Shown here piece after piece: positions 25,387 through 34,149 of a stretch of 64,000 nt of DNA (positions are counted from its first letter, which is position 1; every line of letters begins with the position of its first letter). Made by a program: the position numbers and the translations under genes. Location: positions 2,356,001 to 2,420,000 of the forward strand of contig NZ_JAZKUG010000001.1 in assembly GCF_036625195.1 (NCBI RefSeq). Direction: 5' to 3'. The notes below the pieces were generated by a model that saw only the letters and a list, made by a program, of their open reading frames with translations, was not told where the DNA came from and did no database searches. The stretch comes from Accumulibacter sp. (GTDB lineage Bacteria; Pseudomonadota; Gammaproteobacteria; Burkholderiales; Rhodocyclaceae).

Positions 25387-27096
25387 ATGGTCCATACGAG
25401 GACGGCGTTGCAGCGGCGCCAGCAGGAATCCCGCACGACCCCGAAGATCTCCGAGCCGGGGGCTGTGCCTGCAATGCAGGGAATGCCGAGGTTTCTCGCG
25501 GTCGGCTCGGCCCGGCAATCGGCGAACGATGTCGCGCGCGACGGGATGCAGGGCCCCGGCCGGGCGCTGGCGCACGGCGAGCGCATCCAGGATTCGTTCG
25601 GATCGCGGCACGATCTGTCCTCGGTGCGGATGCACGTCGGCCGGAGTTCGGGCGAAGCCTGCGAGCGGCTCGGTGCCGCCGCGTTTGCGACCGGCTCATC
25701 GATCGCGTTTCGTGCCGACCCCGACCTCTGGCTCGCCGCGCACGAGGCGGCGCATGTCATCCAGCAGCGCCATGGCGAGGGGCCGCCCGCCGGGCTCGAC
25801 TCGCCAGGCGACCGCCACGAGCGCGCGGCGAGCGCAGTGGCCGATCGGGTGGTGGCGGGGAAGTCCGCCAGGGATCTGCTGCCGCGCGGTGAGCACCGGG
25901 CCGCCGGCGGTTCAGGCGTGGTCCAGCGCTACACGATCGAAACGCTCGGAGGAGGACGTGCGCAGGTTGGCGAGAACAAGCAGACGGCGCTGTTCGGGTC
26001 GCAGACGCTTTATGCGACATCCGGACTCATCAGCGGAGCGAACACCAAGCTTCAGGCAGCGGGAAAACAGGGCTCGTCCATCGAGCTGAAAGCGGTCGGC
26101 GGCTCGGTCAGCGTCGATGGCAACTCGCTGACCGGCGTCCAACCGGAATTCCTCGCCAAGCCGGGGAGCCCCCACTCGGGCGTGGAAAAGGCCAATGCGC
26201 CGGGTGGCATGGACACCGAAGGAACCGCCAATGGCCCCATGGCCCTGTGGACCGATTGCGGCCGTTCGTCGGCGGCGGTGACCGGTTCCTCCGGCGGTGG
26301 CGACCGCAGTGTCGTCTATTTCGACAACGGCGTCGCCAAGCTCGGCAAGGGCGTCGATGACTCGACGGTTTCGGACTGGCTCAAGGGAGAGCCGAACCAA
26401 ATGGCGAACCAGGTCTACATGGATCTGATGCCACGCTTCATCGAGCGCTCGGACAACGCGGCATTCGTCGTCGAGGGAGTGCACTACGATTGGCAAGGCA
26501 ACACCGCATCGGGCGCCTTGGCGGGTGCGGCCGTCGGCGCCGGGCTCGGTGCCCTGATCGGCAGTTTCGTTGGCGGCTTGGGCGCGGTTCCCGGGGCAGT
26601 CATTGGCGGCGTGGCAGGAGCAGTCGGCGGCGCGATCGTCGGTTCGCGGGTCCGCAGCAAGGTCTTTCGCAAGCCCGCCAGCATTGCCGAAGCCAAGGCG
26701 ATGTACCTGGCGCTGGGCAACGCCGGCATGGACAAGTTTGACAAGGAGGCGGGGATCAACTTTTATGCCAATCCGGAGATCGGCGAGTCGTACTCGATGG
26801 CGACCGAGGGCGACATGCCGGGTTTCAAGTCCTATCCGGGCAGGGACACATGGAACTACCACTGGGCCGGCGTCGTGATGAAGGATGGTGGCGACAACAT
26901 CACGCTCGAAAACTATGCCGTCACCGAGAAGTACGCGGCGAGCAAGGGGGTCAGCCAATATGATTTCATCGACCGCCAGTGGAATTTTGCGATGTACGGG
27001 ACGGTGGACAAGAGCCAGACGTTCCACCAGGAGCACCTGGCCAGCAAGACGCATGGTTCGCACGCGACGTCCATCGCGGTCAGGACCGACCAGTGA
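25387..27096 (+). CDS. DUF4157 protein, putative contractile-injection-system effector (569 aa)
   Basis: Residues about 55-130 form a DUF4157 domain: RIQDSFGSRHDLSSVRMHVG then the zinc motif HEAAH (119-123) in AHEAAHVIQQRHG. DUF4157 is a marker of cargo and accessory proteins of extracellular contractile injection systems. Residues 190-345 include LWTDCGRSS with Cys291. Residues 375-420 are a glycine-zipper hairpin (ALAGAAVGAGLGALIG onward) that could insert in membranes. Residues 430-569 include WNYHWAGVVM (His492) and ITLENY (Asn509). The Cys-His-Asn order suggests a papain-like active site (inference). The ATG at 25387 has a GGGGAG site; no signal peptide. The stop overlaps the next gene. 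Confidence 0.75.
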   Translation: MVHTRTALQRRQQESRTTPKISEPGAVPAMQGMPRFLAVGSARQSANDVARDGMQGPGRALAHGERIQDSFGSRHDLSSVRMHVGRSSGEACERLGAAAFATGSSIAFRADPDLWLAAHEAAHVIQQRHGEGPPAGLDSPGDRHERAASAVADRVVAGKSARDLLPRGEHRAAGGSGVVQRYTIETLGGGRAQVGENKQTALFGSQTLYATSGLISGANTKLQAAGKQGSSIELKAVGGSVSVDGNSLTGVQPEFLAKPGSPHSGVEKANAPGGMDTEGTANGPMALWTDCGRSSAAVTGSSGGGDRSVVYFDNGVAKLGKGVDDSTVSDWLKGEPNQMANQVYMDLMPRFIERSDNAAFVVEGVHYDWQGNTASGALAGAAVGAGLGALIGSFVGGLGAVPGAVIGGVAGAVGGAIVGSRVRSKVFRKPASIAEAKAMYLALGNAGMDKFDKEAGINFYANPEIGESYSMATEGDMPGFKSYPGRDTWNYHWAGVVMKDGGDNITLENYAVTEKYAASKGVSQYDFIDRQWNFAMYGTVDKSQTFHQEHLASKTHGSHATSIAVRTDQ

Positions 27097-27509
27097 GCAA
27101 AGCGGAGACCGGGCGCCACGAGTTGCCGCCGCGCCTTGATCGCGCCGAGCAGCTGAGGCGGCTCGATGGGCAGCGGGTCCGCCTCGTCGGAAGCTACCTG
27201 TCCGTGCCCAGCCTGAAGAGGATGCCCCGTCCGGGCGGGCCGCCCGAGTACGTGGATCTGGGCGAGGTCGTCATTCAGATCGAGGGCAGTGCCGCGGCCT
27301 ACGACCCGGCGGCCGGCGACACGCCGGCACGCATCGGGCTCGGCAACGCCGCACGCCCGAGCGAGGAGATCGCTCGGTTCAACGATCGCCGCGTCTCGGT
27401 CGAAGGTCGAATCGTGCTACGTGCCGAGGCGGCTTTGACGCATCGTTCAGCGGCGCGGAGACCCAATCCGGTATTGCAGGACTCCAGCGGACTGCGCCTC
27501 GAGGAGTGA
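27093..27509 (+). CDS. small partner of the DUF4157 protein (138 aa), possible immunity protein or chaperone
   Basis: Start GTG at 27093-27095 overlaps the effector stop (GTGA), so translation should be coupled. I do not recognise a named family. Two similar blocks, LRRLDGQRVRLVGSYL and IARFNDRRVSVEGRIV, look like a duplicated beta-barrel (OB-like) strand pattern separated by a Pro/Gly-rich linker. There is no signal peptide or membrane segment, so it should be cytoplasmic. A tightly coupled small gene after a toxin-like gene is commonly an immunity protein or a loading factor; either remains inference. No other injection-system gene (sheath, tube, baseplate, AAA ATPase) is in the window. Confidence 0.6.
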   Translation: MSKAETGRHELPPRLDRAEQLRRLDGQRVRLVGSYLSVPSLKRMPRPGGPPEYVDLGEVVIQIEGSAAAYDPAAGDTPARIGLGNAARPSEEIARFNDRRVSVEGRIVLRAEAALTHRSAARRPNPVLQDSSGLRLEE

Positions 27510-27613
27510 ATTCGGCTGCGAGCCAAGAGGGCGAGTCACAAAGGGCCGACTCGTTTTCCGATCCGCCCGTTCGGCATGTGGCCACCCAGGGCCGAGATTC
27601 ACACCCTTCGGCC

Positions 27614-27766
27614 AGGCGCGTCCTGCGCACCGGCAAGCCCATCGCCGAGATCATTCCGATCGCCGCTGACCTGCCTTCATGGCAGCGGCGCCGCGCGCAA
27701 CCCTTGGTTCTGGATGGCGTTTCAGTCAGATGCATGATTCTCGAAGAGCGCGAAACGGCTCCTTGA
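27614..27766 (+). pseudogene. 3' remnant of a Phd/YefM-type antitoxin gene
   Basis: The frame reads RRVLRTGKPIAEIIPIAADL then PLVLDGVSVRCMILEERE, the C-terminal part of prevent-host-death antitoxins (GKPIAEI-P and the toxin-binding tail). The DNA-binding N-terminus is missing and no toxin gene follows. The frame extends upstream to a GTG overlapping the preceding stop at 27506, but residues before RRVL are unrelated. Confidence 0.55.
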
Positions 27767-27835
27767 GGAAGGAGTCGCGATGTGCGTCTTCTTTGGCACC
27801 TCTGCCTTCGACCAGGTGGCGAACCCGGTCGACAA

Positions 27836-27965
27836 GGATCTGCCGCCACGCTCATCGAGCGCTCGGACAACGCGGCACCCGTCGTCGAGGGTGTGCACAG
27901 CGATTGGCAAAGCAACATGGCGCCAGGCGCCCTGGCGGGTGCGGCCGTCGGTGCACGGGCACTGA
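27836..27965 (+). pseudogene. decayed fragment of a second DUF4157-effector-like gene
   Basis: IERSDNAAPVVEGVHSDWQ then ALAGAAVGA nearly repeats residues 352-383 of the intact protein (26438-26535), with similar DNA and about eight substitutions. Similarity stops at the glycine zipper, and no start or C-terminal domain is present. This shows that a related effector gene once stood here. Confidence 0.75.
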
Positions 27966-28017
27966 TCCGGATGCGATTCAGATGACTTTTCAGGCGCTGG
28001 CGGGTCCAGATTCGACA

Positions 28018-28047
28018 TTGACCGTGCTTGGGGAAGGCTCCTATACT
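28018..28047 (+). promoter_or_regulatory. strong sigma-70-type promoter of the DUF3300-DUF2950 pair
   Basis: TTGACC (28018-28023) and TATACT (28042-28047) each match five of six consensus bases with an 18-bp spacer, among the best promoter matches I saw in the window. It lies about 117 bp before the DUF3300 start, leaving a roughly 110-nt leader. Confidence 0.6.
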
Positions 28048-28163
28048 CCCGTCGGTGGCGTCGTTTCATTCCCGTCGGTGCTCGGTGCCGTTGGATTTCC
28101 TGTGCTTCCAACCGCAAGACGAGACTCCACATGGGTCATGTCGTGTCTTGTCGTGGAGGAGCC

Positions 28164-29738
28164 ATGGAAATGCCTTCGATCCTGCGTGGCATCGCCGCGC
28201 TCTTTGTCGCGATGCTCCTGCTGTTTGCCGCGCAGGTGCGCGCCGCCGACCCGCCGAAGTTCACCGTCGAGCAGCTTGACCAGATGCTGGCGCCGATCGC
28301 CCTTTTTCCGGATGCGTTGCTGGCGCAGGTGCTGATGGCGACCACCTACCCGAAGGATGTCGCCGAAGCCGTGCAATGGGCGCTCGCCAACCGCAGCCTG
28401 AAGGGGGACGATGCGGTCAAGGCGGTGCAGGACAAGCCCTGGGACCCCAGCGTGCAGTCGCTGGTCGCCTTCCCGCAGGTGCTCGCCATGCTCGGTGAAA
28501 AGCCCGAGTGGGTAAACGACCTCGGCGACGCCTTCCTCGGCCAGCCGAAGGAGGTCATGGACTCGGTGCAATTCCTTCGCGCCAGGGCCAAGGACGCCGG
28601 CAACCTGAGCAGCAACGAACAGCAGGTCGTCACCGTCGAGGCGGCGCCACCGCGGCCCCAGACGATCGTGGCCAATGCGCCGCCACCGCCGGCGCAGATC
28701 ATCAGCATCGCGCCGGCGACCCCGCAGGTCGTCTTCGTGCCCATCTACAACCCGGTTCACGTCTTCGGCCCATGGTGGCACCCGCTGTTCCCGCCCTTTT
28801 TCTTCCCGCCGCCGCCGGTTTGGGGATTCGGCTGGAACCCGGTCGCCACGGCGATCTGGTGGGGGGTCGGCATCGGCGTCACCAATGCGCTGTGGGGCGG
28901 CGTCAACTGGGGCCGGCGCGACGTCAATATCAACGTCAATCGCTGGAACAACATCAACGTCAATAACCGCATCACGTCCAATGACCGGAACGTGAACTGG
29001 AACCACAACCCCGGCAACCGGCGGGGTATCCCCTATCGCGATGCCGCGACGCGCGATCGGCTGCAGCAGGCCAGAATGGGCGAACGCGGCGGACTTCAGG
29101 ACCATCGTGGGCGTGAGGACCAGCGTGCGCAGGCGCGATCGGCACTGAGCGATCGTATCGGCGCCGAGAATCTGGAGCGCAATGCGCTGCGTGACATTGA
29201 CCGCAGCCAGATTCCGCAGCGGCCGGCGGCCGGGTCCGGCGCGGGCGCGCGCGATCGGGCGGCCGGCGTCGATCGCGGGCAGGTGCAGGACCGGGCAGCC
29301 GGCATCGACCGCAACCAGGTCCACAACCGTGCCGCCAAGGTCGACCGGAGCGCGGTTCAGGACCGCGCGGGGAACATCGATCGCAGCCAGCTGCAGAACC
29401 GGGCAGCCAACATCGATCGCAGCCAGGCCCAGGACCGCGCGAGCAACATCGACCGTAGCCAGCTGCAGAACCGGGCAGCCAACGTCGATCGCAGCCAGGC
29501 CCGTGACCGCGCCGCCAACATCGATCGCGGCCAGGTGCCGAGTCGCAACGAAAGCGCCGCGCGAACCAATCGCGACAACGCCTTGCGCGGCGCGAACGAT
29601 GGCCGCCAGACGCGACAGCAGATCGACCGTGGCCACGCCAGCCAGGCCGCCCAGCGCCAAGCCTCCGGCAACCGGCAAGGCAACATCGCCCGCCCGGCGG
29701 GCGGTGGCGGCGGCGCCGCCCAGCGGCTGCGCAATTGA
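28164..29738 (+). CDS. DUF3300 domain protein with 12-residue repeat tail (524 aa)
   Basis: A signal peptide (FVAMLLLFAAQVRAAD) leads into the DUF3300 domain, residues about 30-210: LDQMLAPIALFPDALLAQVLMA, VQDKPWDPSVQSLVAFPQVL, then FVPIYNPVHVFGPWW, all typical. A Pro/Phe/Trp-rich stretch (about 200-240) follows, then an Asn/Arg-rich region. The C-terminal third holds eight tandem 12-residue units (DRAANIDRSQLQ-like), encoded at 29253-29540. The product is probably periplasmic or envelope-bound; its function is not known. Start ATG at 28164 has a GGAGGAG site. The DUF2950 gene follows closely, the usual pairing. Confidence 0.88.
   Translation: MEMPSILRGIAALFVAMLLLFAAQVRAADPPKFTVEQLDQMLAPIALFPDALLAQVLMATTYPKDVAEAVQWALANRSLKGDDAVKAVQDKPWDPSVQSLVAFPQVLAMLGEKPEWVNDLGDAFLGQPKEVMDSVQFLRARAKDAGNLSSNEQQVVTVEAAPPRPQTIVANAPPPPAQIISIAPATPQVVFVPIYNPVHVFGPWWHPLFPPFFFPPPPVWGFGWNPVATAIWWGVGIGVTNALWGGVNWGRRDVNINVNRWNNINVNNRITSNDRNVNWNHNPGNRRGIPYRDAATRDRLQQARMGERGGLQDHRGREDQRAQARSALSDRIGAENLERNALRDIDRSQIPQRPAAGSGAGARDRAAGVDRGQVQDRAAGIDRNQVHNRAAKVDRSAVQDRAGNIDRSQLQNRAANIDRSQAQDRASNIDRSQLQNRAANVDRSQARDRAANIDRGQVPSRNESAARTNRDNALRGANDGRQTRQQIDRGHASQAAQRQASGNRQGNIARPAGGGGGAAQRLRN
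29253..29540 (+). repeat. 36-bp minisatellite inside the DUF3300 gene, 8 units
   Basis: Eight in-frame 36-bp units encode variants of DRAANIDRSQLQ. The last units are nearest to consensus (NRAANIDRSQAQ, DRASNIDRSQLQ, NRAANVDRSQAR). Unit number is likely to vary between strains by slippage without breaking the frame. Confidence 0.85.
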
Positions 29739-29767
29739 CCGAGACGGGCCCGATGATGGGAGATCGC

Positions 29768-30658
29768 ATGATGAAGAATCGCTGGTTGCAGGGGATCCAC
29801 GCGCTGCTGTGTGCGTTGGCGCTGTCGGGGCAGGTGGCGGCCGGCGGTGTGCAAAGGACGTTCGCCTCGCCGGAACAGGCGGTGACTGCGCTGGTGGATG
29901 GCGTGGCGCGCAACGACGGGGCCGAGGTGCGGTCCATTCTTGGCATCCAATCGGAAAAGCTGGTGCCGCTTGACAGCGTCTCCCTTGACGATCGTCTGGC
30001 CTTTCTCGCCGCTTGGGCGCAGGGTCATCGCATCCTGGACGATGGCGGCAAGGTGGCTCGCCTCGAACTCAGCACTGGCTGGACCCTGCCGATCCCCTTG
30101 GTACACACCAGTCAGGGCTGGGTTTTCGACACCCAGGCCGGCAAGGCCGAAGTGCGCGTTCGCCGCATCGGCCGCAATGAACTGGCGGCGATAGAAACCA
30201 TGCGCGCCTACGTGCAGGCGCAGGAGGAATATGCCGAGCAAGACCGCAACGGTGACGGCATCCGCGAGTTTGCCCAAAAAATCGTGAGTTCCCCGGGCAA
30301 GCGGGATGGTCTCTACTGGCCGACGGCAGAGGGCGAGCCGGAAAGCCCGGTGGGTCCGCTCCTCGAGACAAGGGACCTGAAGGACGGCTACCGCGGCTAC
30401 CGGTTCAGGATTCTCAAGGCACAGGGCAAGGCGGCGCCGGGCGGTGCGCGCAGCTATGTCAAAGACGGGCGCATGACGGAGGGTTTCGCACTGGTCGGCT
30501 GGCCGGCCCGCTACAACGAGACGGGCCTGATGACCTTCATCGTCAACCAGGACGGCGTCGTTTACCAGAAGTACCTGGGTCCCGATACCGCCGCCATAGC
30601 TGGCGCGATGACACGCTTCGACCCCGACGCTTCTTGGGCAGCGCTGACCGCGCGCTGA
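29768..30658 (+). CDS. DUF2950 family exported protein (296 aa)
   Basis: The N-terminal signal peptide (HALLCALALSGQVAAGG) is followed by FASPEQAVTALVDGVARND and the DUF2950 pattern: YVQAQEEYAEQDRNGDG, QKIVSSPGKRDGLYWP, YRFRILKAQGKAAPGGARSY and a GFALVGWPARYNETGLMTFIV end. The family is exported and often adjacent to DUF3300 genes, as here (29 bp after it). The biochemical role is unknown. ATG at 29768 is preferred for its GGGAG site 6 nt upstream; an upstream ATG pair at 29753 is also in frame. Confidence 0.88.
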   Translation: MMKNRWLQGIHALLCALALSGQVAAGGVQRTFASPEQAVTALVDGVARNDGAEVRSILGIQSEKLVPLDSVSLDDRLAFLAAWAQGHRILDDGGKVARLELSTGWTLPIPLVHTSQGWVFDTQAGKAEVRVRRIGRNELAAIETMRAYVQAQEEYAEQDRNGDGIREFAQKIVSSPGKRDGLYWPTAEGEPESPVGPLLETRDLKDGYRGYRFRILKAQGKAAPGGARSYVKDGRMTEGFALVGWPARYNETGLMTFIVNQDGVVYQKYLGPDTAAIAGAMTRFDPDASWAALTAR

Positions 30659-30805
30659 GGCAGGGACAGGAGAGGAATCCGGCTGTTGCGGACGCCGCCC
30701 CCGGGGAGCGGGTCATTTGCGGGCGTTTTCACGGGGGGTGACGGCGGCCGTGGCCGTACCGGCAGACAGGCCTGTCCCGGGATGCTCGCACATGGCTTTG
30801 ACCGC

Positions 30806-30880
30806 GCTTGGATGACGCGCCGGCAGCTGGTCGTCGCCGCGCGGGATGGTGCCGAACGAACTGCTCCCGGCTGATGGACT
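30806..30880 (-). pseudogene. cobB-like scrap
   Basis: On the minus strand SFGTIPRGDDQLPARH resembles CobB WFGAIPRSDDSLPERH (cobB at about 22318-22370), and the DNA matches over about 40 bp. There is no cobB sequence on either side. It is either a recombinational leftover or chance similarity. The rest of 30659-30902 contains no gene. Confidence 0.35.
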
Positions 30881-31327
30881 CTCGTCCGGATCGCGCGACT
30901 TCTCATCCCCTGGCGTTGGTGACGCGGCCGCGAGGGCCGTGTTCGACGTAGAGAATCTGCGCCTTTTGCCATGCGGCAAGCTTCTCCGGGTCGAGGGCGG
31001 CGCCGGTGGCGAGGCGGTCGATGCCAAGGGGCCGCCAGCGGTCGTCGGCCGTGCCGATGCGCGCCTTCAGTCTTTCGCGCAGCGCGCCGACGAGAAACAC
31101 GAGAACGGTGACGCCGGCGACGTAGGGCATCACCTGCACCAGCGAGAGAAACGTGGCGAGGCTGATCTGACTCGGGAAGAGGATGTCCGGAAGGTCGTAG
31201 CCGAAATGCCGGCCGAGGGCGAAAAGAAAAGGAATCCACATGGCCAGCCAGAGAAGCCAGGCGAGCGCAGTGATGACGACAGCCGACACCCGCCGCAGCG
31301 GGTGCGCCAGGTCGGGCCGCTCGATGA

Positions 31328-32607
<1,280 letters not shown>

Positions 32608-32611
<4 letters not shown>

Positions 32612-34149
32612 GGCAGTTGCGGCTGCCAGCGCAGCGAGAGGGAAGGGAAGATCGGCCCCATCAGGCTCTCCGGCAAGCCGCCGACGCCGAACTGGCGGAA
32701 GCCGGCGGCTTCGAGCTGCCGCATCTGGCGGGCGATGGTTTCCGGCGGCAGCGAGGGGTCGAACTCGAAGAGGACCTGCCGGGCCATTTCCTTGGGAACG
32801 GTTGCGAGGTGCTCCGTGCCGGCAGGCAGCACCATCAGGTCACCGGGGCGCAGCGCCGCCCACTGCGCGGCAGTCGGTGGCTGCGCCGGCGCCCAGGCGA
32901 TCTGCAGCGGCCAGACCCAGCGTGTGGCCGCCTCGCGGAGGCGCCCGGCGGCGGCGCTGTCGGGCGCGGCGCGCACGCGCAGGCCGGCAAAATTGACCTG
33001 CCGCGCGAGGTCGGCGACCAGTTCCGGTTCGGCGAGCCAGGCGGCCGGCAGGTCGATGAAGACCGGCACGCCGGCGCGGCGCTCGGTCTGCCAGGCGATG
33101 TGGTTGAGCTGGTCGTCGGCGAGCGGACGCAATCCGGTCGGGAACAGAGCCATTTCCCGGCCGTCGCGTTCGATGGTCGGTTTGACGAAGGCGATGTTCG
33201 GGCTCAAGCTCAGCAGGCGGTCGAGGGTCGGCGATAGGCCGTCCTCGCCGACTGGCCAGGTGGCGGGGTCGACCCCGACGCTGCGTGCCGGGTTGGCGTC
33301 CCAGGTGACGCGCAGCATTTCGGCGAAGGCCTGCAGCGAAGGGCTGTTCTCGATCAACTGGCGTTTCCAGGTGGACTTCGGCGTGCCGGGATCGTTGAAG
33401 CCGTCGACCAGCGTCAGGCCGATCGGCATGCCGAGCTCGCCGGCGACCTCCTGGGCGGCCTGGTTGCTGCGCCCGTAGGGCCAGACGATGATCCGCGGCG
33501 CCTTGCCGGTGTGCTGGCTGATGCTGTCGCGAAGATCATGGCGCAGGCGGGCGAGGTAGGCGGCATCGTCCTCGTAACGGCCGTTGGCGTACAGGCGGGT
33601 GGTCGTCGCCGGCTGCGTATTGCCCTGCGGGTTGGCGAGAATGCCGCGATGCAGGCCGTAGGAATGCGAGGCGACCTCGACCAGCCCGGAGGCCTGCATT
33701 TCACGAACCTGCTGCCAGCTCAGGAACTTGCTGCGCGCGACCGGCTTGCCGTCGTAGTCGACCATCTGGCCTTCGCGGACGTCCATCCAATGGCCGACCA
33801 GGGCGATGACCGCGGGGTAGTTGAACAGCTTGAGCAGCGGAAAGACGCGCGTGTAGGCATCCTTGAACCCGTCGTCGAAGGTCAGCAGGATGGCGTTGGG
33901 CGGCAGTGGCGGGCCGCCGGCGCGGGCGGAGAGGATCTGGTCGACGCTGACCGGATGGAAGTCGTTGGCCCTGAGCCAGGCGAACTGCCGGGCCAGATCG
34001 CTGGCGCGGACGGCGGTCGGGGTCAGCGGCTCGTTGTCGGCAACGACCTCGTGGTAGCTCAGCGCCATGAAGCGGGCGTCGGCGGCTGGCGCCGGCGCGG
34101 CGGCGAGAGCCAGCAGGACGCCGAGGAGGCTGCGGATCAGAAACGCCAT
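32608..34149 (-). CDS. pgaB: poly-beta-1,6-N-acetylglucosamine N-deacetylase PgaB
   Basis: Periplasmic deacetylase that partly deacetylates PNAG for export. After a signal peptide (LLGVLLALAAAPAPA) the polysaccharide-deacetylase domain has ALSYHEV, LLTFDDGFKDAY (metal/catalytic Asp pair), HSYGLHRG (metal His pair) and IIVWPYGR. The C-terminal TIM-barrel-like region (about 280-513) is present. The total of 513 aa is well short of the 672 aa of E. coli PgaB, so the C-terminal domain is compact. It overlaps the pgaA end by 13 bp. Confidence 0.92.

Noticed and set aside
24997..27096. One 699-codon frame joining the rhuM head and the DUF4157 protein
   Set aside because: The frame is open by chance across an interspersed repeat and non-coding sequence. 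The ATG at 25387 has its own strong ribosome-binding site and matches where homology starts.
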